A stretch of DNA of 64,000 nt. Source: Lonicera japonica. Lineage: Eukaryota > Streptophyta > Magnoliopsida > Dipsacales > Caprifoliaceae. The notes under the pieces were generated by a model that saw only the letters and a program-made list of their open reading frames with translations, was not told the origin of the DNA and made no database searches. Location of the stretch: the NCBI GenBank assembly GCA_021464415.1, contig CM038471.1, forward strand, positions 12,460,373 to 12,524,372, given 5' to 3'. This document shows positions 34,901-43,900 of this stretch, in pieces. The position numbers and the translations under genes are program-made. Numbering within the stretch: position 1 is the stretch's first letter; the number at the start of each line of letters is the position of its first letter.

Positions 34901-37900
34901 AACAAAGGTGCACCTATATCGTGCACAATCACAACAGGTGCATATTGCACACACACACAAGGGGAGAATAAATGCAAGTGGGAGGATTCAAACTCGAGAC
35001 CTTGTTAAACTTGACATGCGATACTATGTTAGAAATCATTTCTCCCAAACGCTTAAGTTGTTAGGTAGAGCATTGCATATCATGATCTTGAACAATATTG
35101 TGGTTTGATTCTTGATTTTATTGCAAAAGGTAAATCATGTTCATAAATAATCAAAGCCCTGAACAACTTTAATTAGGTGAGCACATGTTGTACTTGCATA
35201 GCTTCAGATCTCAACGTTCTTAAGATGCCCAAATACACGTGCTTCTTACGTTGATTCGGAAGATCTTCCCAAGTCTTGAGAACTTCATTCTTAATCTGGT
35301 CAGAACCATAGTGTCCAGAAGCATCAATCGAGTCTCTCTGAGTCTTAGATTTCAATACCCCCCCTCCCCTTCCCCTTTTTCTCTGCATATATGCTCGAGA
35401 TCATGATTGCCATTATTTATAAGATTATATTTTATTCATGGTATTTATTTTGGGTATGATATTGTTTTATTGTCTTTGGTCAAAACATACCAATAGACAA
35501 CAGATTTTATTCTAAATTTAATTTTTTTTCTATATTTTTACGATTTTTGTCAATGGTCAAGTCTAAATTAATCATATTTTTCTCTGGGGTTTATTTGTGT
35601 CCTGTTTATAACCCAATTTGGGGAGTCTTTTGTAATTTAACGATTTTCAATGCAATTGGCATATTCTAAAATTCCGCTTGGTACCAGAGGGAACATAGGG
35701 GTTTCTTCTATTTGTTCTGTCTTTTTCGTTGGGGGCCTTCCACTGCCTGTCTAGTCAAAGAGTTTTTCTTTCTTTTATATTTCTTCTAGTAGCATCTTCT
35801 GTGTTTTGTGCCAATCATTCAGCAACCGTTTGTGGTAAAATGGGTGCTGTTTCTCTTAACTCTACTGCGATTCTATTTCTTCTTCTTTGTCTCCTACTAT
35901 TGACGACATAGGCTAGGTATCCTCAGTATCTTTACTGCATTGGTTTCCCTTTGGCACATGTTGCGGATGGATGTTTTTCTCACCATTGGCGCATGTTTCA
36001 TTGCGATATGGAGGTACTTCTTTGGGAATGCACGGTACTTCTTTGGGAATGCATGTTTTCAAGCGCAAATAAAGTATATTGAAATCTATATGGAGACCCG
36101 AATTCCAATCAAGGGGGAGCAATTTTTAACAAAGTCCTTGTATTTATTGTATTGCTTTCGGTAGTTAAGGGAGTAGTGTTGGAAATCAAGATTGCTGTTT
36201 GTTGGAAATGAGCATTTTATTGTTTGTAGAAGTCTATTTTACTACTTATGGTATTGTTTAGTTGTCTTTAGTCAAAACATACCACAGATAGGATATTTTA
36301 TTTATAGTGTCTTTCCTTTACTTTTCTTTCGTATAGTCATAGGGTTTACTTTTCTCTCGTCTATCTTCACCAAAACCTAAACCTTACCTTCAATTACAAC
36401 TAGCTCGTCCAACACCACCTTAATCAATCATGCAATTTCGATTTCCAATGGCACCGAGGTATAGACATGAACGAGGATGGGAATATGAAGGCACACAAAG
36501 AGAAGGCTCGGCATACAAGAGAAGGGAGCGAAGGTTCAGACTTGAGTTTAAATCCTACCTATTCAAGGTTGACAATGGAGGAACATCGTCCACAATTGTT
36601 GAAGAAATCCGAAAACAGAGGTACTCGGTTTGTATTGATTTTGGGGGGATCAATTGACTGATAAATACCTTGAAGGAAGCAAAGCTACAGTATGACAACA
36701 AGAGTTTTTTCAGCAAGTTCTAAGCCTCTTATTCGTTATTTTTGCTGCAATGATACAATAACAATAATGGAAGCTTCATGAGTTTGGTGAGGCTCCATCA
36801 CGGAGTAGTGAAGGATGCGTTCAGTTTTCCAGCTGGCGATAGAGGAAGGGGACAGTTGAAAGTTAGCGAAGTATTGCAACATTTATTGTTTGACTCAAGC
36901 AGGTGGCCAAGAGAGGAACAAAATGGTCAAAGTTGGGTGAAGATAATAGCTCACAAATCACAGAAGTGAGAGGAAAACAACGGAAGGTATACATATGCAG
37001 AGGTCGTAGATCTGCCAACTCTTCCCATAAACTATGTCTCTCCCTGTATCTACATGGCCCATAGACTCCTCTCAACCACTAGCCCTCCCCTTGTAACGGT
37101 TTCAACTTATTGACAATGTGAACTCCCCTCTTATGCACTCCTCCTCCGGCAGAACTCTCACATCCCAAATGACTAAAATGCCCCCCACCCCACTTCCCAA
37201 ATCTACCCTTAGACGGAAGAAAGGCCCAATCTTTATATCTAGCCCCTGACACCACTCCAACTATCTCCCAATTAATTTTCTTCCTTCTTTGTTTCTTGCA
37301 GAATAACCACATCCGGTTTCTTCCTAGCCACTATCTCCTTAACCTTCCTCTTCTCCCTCCCACCCAATCCCCTTACATTCCAAGAGATTATCTTCATCTC
37401 TCTCGTAATTGATATTGCACTTTAGATTTTGCGATTCTCTAGCCCCTTTCTGCATGCTCCATTCTTTTTCTTCCCACAGTCCCCTCTTTTTGGCGTTGTA
37501 ACTTTCATCCATACCGCCATTTTCTTTAAAAGTTTGCTGAATTTTTCCCTCTCGTGGCTGTTTAATCCTATCCACAACTCATCCCCCGGCGTACAAATCT
37601 CTAATGCTTCAGTCTGCTGTGACACGAAACTGCCTCGACCTCCCAAAACTTCCCTACTGGTCATCTCTACCCCATCCCCTTCAGCTGCCGGTAAAAGCAG
37701 TAATGGTGATTCTACCGATTCATTTGCTTGTGACTGTGCCTGCGCTTTTGAATGCTGTGACAGCTCTACTGCTGGCAAAAACAGTGTTGTTGTTGGCTGG
37801 ATCAGCGCTGGTGGTGGCTGTGATGACACTGCTGGTGACAGTAGCAGCGCTGCTGGTGGCCGTGACCTCGCCACATTGTCGATTTCAACTATTAAAGAGA

Positions 37901-40900
37901 GCAATTGCACTCCCCGTAGCAACACACCCCCATCGTAACAAATAGAAACCCCTAATTTTGGTACAATAAATGTGCCCCTACTTGCTACAATCTGCCATCC
38001 CTGACTCGGAACTGAATCTGCATTGATCCTTGAAGCCTGAAGCCTCAATGCTCATGTTTGTTTCACTTTCACTGAAAATCAAAGCTAGCCACCCTCTGCT
38101 TCATCCTGGTAAAACGAGACGGCACCACTATTATCTTCTTCTGAGTTATAATCATCTCCATAAACATCACCCTTGGACTCAAAAGTTTGTTGATTGTCAT
38201 ACTGGAAACCAATTTCTGTAGCCACACCATCTTCTTCCCTATCTGACATTAAATCTTCATTCTCACTAACAGCTTCCTCTTGCCTTCCCTCTCTCACCAC
38301 CAACGTTTCCTCCCATCTTTTAATTGTTGCATCATCACTCTCCCCTTCTTGTTCATAATTAGACTTCAAAGAGATCCCTATCTTCACTTTTCATCTTTGA
38401 TAAAATAGTAAAGGTTTTTGGGGAGCCCACTTAACTTTTAAAAGGTGGCCTATTTCCTTACGGTTTTGACCCAATACCACATCTTCATCTCCCTGCAAAT
38501 ACCTTTCCTCGATTGCTTCACGCTGCCTCGCAGAAGTTCCAACCAATTGCCTAGTCCCGCCCTCAGAATCATAGCCACTGACTGGTCCAAGCCCAGCTCA
38601 GTAAAACGTTTATTCACACAAATCCCTATTGACTGAATCAGATTCAAATCACTGTGACCCTCACTAACCCCCTCATTAATGCACCCAATTTCTTTCCCTT
38701 TCCCATGATTTTCGCTAATTCCCAACCCATCATTAATTATCACATTCTTGGAGCTGCCTCCATCATGCTCACGCGCCATCGCATGAGAAATCTTCACTTG
38801 ACCTCCATCTCTTCCGGCTATTCAGAATTACACACTTTCTCGGCCTCTCCTCGTAGATAATTTTTACGTCGATTAAACTTATGTGCATACGGTGGGAATT
38901 TGTATCGGCTTCTCTTTTGGAGGTTCGGATTGGACAGAACTTTGAGACTGATCGTGAACTTTTCCTCCCCTATAGACATATCGATTTCTGCCGGAATAAA
39001 ACCGTTATCGTTGCCTCCGACTTTAATTGATTCATTGAAAATTTGTTCGAAGTTCAGTGTTCTTGTATCGATTTCCTCCAAGCCTCGGCATTCGTACCAG
39101 ATAGCTTTGAAAACCTCCATTTTCCACCATTTCAACGGTAGATCCGATACCTCGATCCATCCTCCCATACATGATAACTTCTTTGTAGATACGGAACGTG
39201 TTTGATCACCATTTTGCAGCTTCAATGAAAAATGCCCGTTGATTTCTAAGATTCCTTTCTTTGTGAGATTCTCTGCCTCTTGTTCATCTTCGGACCAAAA
39301 AATTGTTTTATCTGGCTGAAAAGGACTGAGATTGAAATTTTTGTTACACTGCGTTGAGACCCTTCTGAATGTCCCTCCAATTGTCCTGAAGGCTCTCCCG
39401 TATACAAATTACTACCCTTTTCCAGCCCTGTTTCCCCATACTAATTCTTTCAACCTGACCCCTGTTTCTATCATCGCGCTATTAATTTGGGATCTTTGAT
39501 TTCCATTGTTGACTTTGTTTTTTGCTTCATCGTTAACGTTCTTATTAACTTCTTCCCTCTGCTTCTTCACCATGACCTCTGCATATGTATTCCTTCCCTT
39601 GTTTTCCTCTATCTTCTGGGATTTGTGTGCTGTTATCTTCGCCCAACTCTGACTTGTTTGTTCCTCTCCTGGCCTCCTGCTTGAGTCAGACAATAAATGT
39701 TGCAATTCTTCGCTATCTTTCAACCATCCCCTTCCTTTATCTCTTGCTGGAAAACTGACCGCATCCTTCACTACTTCCTGATGGAGTCTTGACAAACTCA
39801 TGAAGCTTCCATTATAGTTATTGTATCATTGCAGCAAAAATAACACATAAGAGGCTTGGTACTTGCTGAAAAGTCTCTTGTTGTTATACTGTTGCTTTGC
39901 TTCCTTCAAGGTATTTGTCAGCCAATCGATCCCCCCAATATCAATACAAACTGAGTACCACTGTTTTCAGATCTTCAACAATTGTGACCATTGTTCCTCC
40001 ATTGTCGACCTTGAATAAAGATTTAAACTTAAGTCTGAAGCTTCTCTCCCTTCTCTTGTATATTGAACCTTTTCTCTGTGTCCCTTTATATTCCCATCCT
40101 CGTTCATTCCTATACCTCTGTGCCAAATCGTCAACGGGATGTTGTGTTGGTGTCGGAGAACTCATTGACGGACCGCCAAAGGTGATTTTGGATCTACCCG
40201 CAAGTTTTATCAGTATTTCCACCCTTGATTGAGGCCAAAGGATTACATATAGCAGCAGCAGTAAATGAGAGCCCTCGAACTATATCTTATATAACTTGTC
40301 ACTAAGCTTATTGGCCTAAAGTCCTTTATTTGCATGAGTTCGCCTTTTTTGGAATAAAGCAAATGTATGAATCATTCACGCACTTATTAACCATCCATTC
40401 TCATAAAATTCCTTAAAGAAACTCATTAGATCGCCTTTCAAGACATACACCAAAGTTCATGAAAAACAGTCATAGTGCCCCATCGGTCTGACAATCAGGT
40501 AACATTGATGATAACTTAAGAAAATAAACATACCTAAGAAGGATGATTTTGATTACCTTATGTGCATCACACATGACCGTAGGTGTAAACTTTAACGGAA
40601 GAAGTATGTAAGTCTAATTTATTTATTTATTTAAAAAAAAAAAAAACACCATACCTAAATCATTTTAGGATCATACACATGGAGTGTGGTGTCTTTGTTA
40701 AATCCATTCGAAACTTGGGGAAAGTAATAGAGTTCTTAAAGTTTTTGGCAGTAATGATTTGGTCTAAAATAATTCTTAAGGAATCAAAATGTTCTATCAG
40801 TTTCGGATTAAATTGTAAATTTGACTGTGTTCATGGTTTCGTTCATGATGTTATCCTCAAAACTGCTCATCCTTTCTAGATACTTGGAATAAGGACATTA

Positions 40901-43900
40901 AAGCTCAAGACGTTGGAGATGCTATCAATGAATCAGCACCGGGAAAGCTAAGGGCCCTATCTGTTTCCAAGGTATTACGACCCTCAATTTTCGGCATAAA
41001 CAATTGGACAGTCAATATAGGTGCACAACTAAGAAGTTTTGAATATTCACCCTACATTGAGATGCTAATGATACGTTAAATTCATTTATTCTCATACATT
41101 TACAGAGGTATAGTAAAAATGGTATCATATGTCAACCAAATTAGGAATCAAAACACCAAAAACGTTTCGAAAATACACCATATATAATGCTGGCAATATT
41201 GAATGTTGAATTGATTATTAATGAACACGTCAATGACAAAGTTTGAATAATTTTTTGCTTCTTTGTCATAATAATCAAACCATCATTATTACATGTGGTA
41301 CGTTTTCTTAAAATGAAATTAGAGTTTTTCTTTATAGGTATTTGGCTTTTCATATCAGTTTTACATTACATGTGGTACCTTTTCTTACCTAAATGTTAGC
41401 TTCTTATATATACTTGTTAGAAATCATCTCCTACAAAAGCTTACCTTTTAGATAGTGGTCTCACAACGAATATCATGCTCTCAAACACTCCCTCTCACTT
41501 GTGACCCACACTTACACGTGGGGACACAAACCAAGGTGCACCTAGTGCGCAATCACAATGAGGGCATACTGCACAAATGCATGCAGGAAGATTCAAACCC
41601 GAGACCGTGCAAATACTATGTTAGAAACTATCTTCCCCGAAAGCTTAAGCTACTAGGTCACGGGTGCAGAACTATATAAAGGAAGAATAGTAGAAGATAG
41701 AGGAAGAAGGGATACCCACAGGCTTTTGGCACACTGGTCTTCAAGTATACATGCTTAATCAATTCATATTCGACTCTGAAAATAATGATCAATCGATCAT
41801 TAGAACCTTATTTATAACCTACTACAAAAAGTCGAAAACCTTATTCTAATATAAAATACCAAAATGCCCTTAATGAGATAATTAAATTAACTGATATAAT
41901 CCTAATAGATAAAAAACCATACATATCAGAATATAGTATCCTAATTTAAGATAGTTACAGCACATAATTAAGTTCACAGCTTCATTGTGGGCCTTCTCTT
42001 CTAAAAATTTCAGGACTTACCCCTTTCAGGCATCAACAAGAATTGGGAGGCTGCAATCTACTAGTTGTTGTGATAGTTTTTTAGGGTTATCTGACTCTCT
42101 CGGGTCATGTAGTTCGTTTAGTTGAGCAGTGTTCTGTTTCTGTTTCTGATTTGTTTATTTCTTTTCTATTATGGTGCACCTCTGGTCCACTGTCTACTTT
42201 CTTGTAACTTGCTATTTAAAGTTATAAATAAAGTGGGTTTTTTTTTCTGATCAAAAAATAAATAAACTTACAACACATAATTACCCGATATTATGATTCA
42301 TAAATTAAAATCTTGTTGCGTTCTTCATCAATAGGCCAATAATTTAATCTTGCTCTCCAACAATACTGACAATTAATTAACTCATCACAGGTGTCACGTG
42401 CATTTCACCCTAACTTCTCTGCGAAATGGAGGCGCTACATGTATATCTTCCCTTTCAATGACAGAGAGGAAGGGGAGCCAAGTAGTCAGGGTGAGGACGA
42501 TATTGAGTGCGTTGATTTACAAGAAAATGATGACGGGGATATAAATGCTTGTAGTCAATATAACGATGAAGAAAATATTGAATACTTGCATGATGAGGAC
42601 AAGGATGAAGTGGGAAGTGGAATGAAACCAACTAAGTTCTGTGTGAGCAAAGTTAACCGACTTCTACGTCAACTGGAAGGAAAGTTGTTATCCTACAAGA
42701 TATTTGCGCGTGATACTAAAGCGTCAAGAAGCATGTAAGAATGAAAATCTCATTAGTCATTACTATTGACCTAGTTAGTGCCTCAATGAAATTCACAATT
42801 CATTTAATGGTCAAATTAGATAATACAAATTTCATATTGGAAGATTGCATGTCTTAGCTTGTATTCCTTCGTGAGAAAAATGGGTTGCAAGTCCTTTTAT
42901 CACAATTGTATTCAGCGGAAGGATACCTTACTTTTGAGGGGTGCATTTCAAGTAAGGACCTTATTTACGTACCGGGCCATTTGGCACGCTTGCCGATAGA
43001 ATTTTTCGATGAAATTTGGTGGGGATGTTCTTCATCATGTGTAGAACATCTCCACCAAATTTCATAAAAAAAATCATCCGGGAAGTGGGTTAACTACAGG
43101 ATTGAAGAAATATTGGATTTTATATTGAAGAAATATTGGACCAATATTTTGCAATCCTCTAGTTAACCCACTTCCCGGTTTAATTTTTTGATGAAATTTG
43201 GTGGAGATGTTTTACACTTGATGAAGAACATCTCCACCAAATTTCATCAAAAAATTCCATCGGGAAGCATGCCAAATGGCCCGGTCCGTAAATAAGGTCC
43301 TTAAGTTAAGGCCCTTACTTGAAATTTTCGCTACTTTTGAGTGCTTCCTCCACAATTTGTTTTAAGTCATAAGAACCTTTTTCAATCTTTGTCGACTAAA
43401 AGGACATATCCCTTTTTTTAAATGGTTAAATATACCATTACAACACACTTTGTTATCAAACGGATGTCTCCTTTTAGTGGAAAAAGATTTGATAACATGG
43501 AAAATGATATTAAAAACATTTGATTTGTGTAAGAAGTTAGAAAATAAGTTGAGGCATGTGATGAAATGCTCTCCATCTCATGCTCATTTTTATGAGTAGA
43601 TGTCCTGCATCCTTCATTATTTTTTGTGGAATTTTTTTCTTCCTCAACCACTAAAGAAAATTTTTCCATGAAAAAACCCACAAAATAAGAAGACATCTCC
43701 CCACAAGTCTCAACTTATTTTTCAACTTTTCACAAAACTCAATTGTTTTTATTTTCCTTTTCCATGTTGTTATCAAACGGACCCTAAGTTTCTTCTTTTG
43801 TCACCCATTATCGTCGTTAGGCCTCACTAACTATGTGGCCAGCGGTGGTTAAATGTATATAAATGCGGAAATGCTCTGGTGCAGGAAGACTGCACTGAGC

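Noticed and set aside
37429..37945. Open plus-strand frames of 113-169 codons
   Set aside because: They are shadows of the minus-strand LINE ORF1 C-terminus, whose motifs match the intron 1 LINE.
36448..40232. Classical twin-primed LINE inversion
   Set aside because: The 5' segment is present in both orientations, so it is duplicated; twin priming alone would not duplicate it.
41415..41672. SINE, because TTTGAATC-type text resembles an RNA polymerase III B box
   Set aside because: Paired ~70-bp terminal repeats, a primer-site-like word and a purine tract fit a TRIM better, and no poly(A) end was seen.
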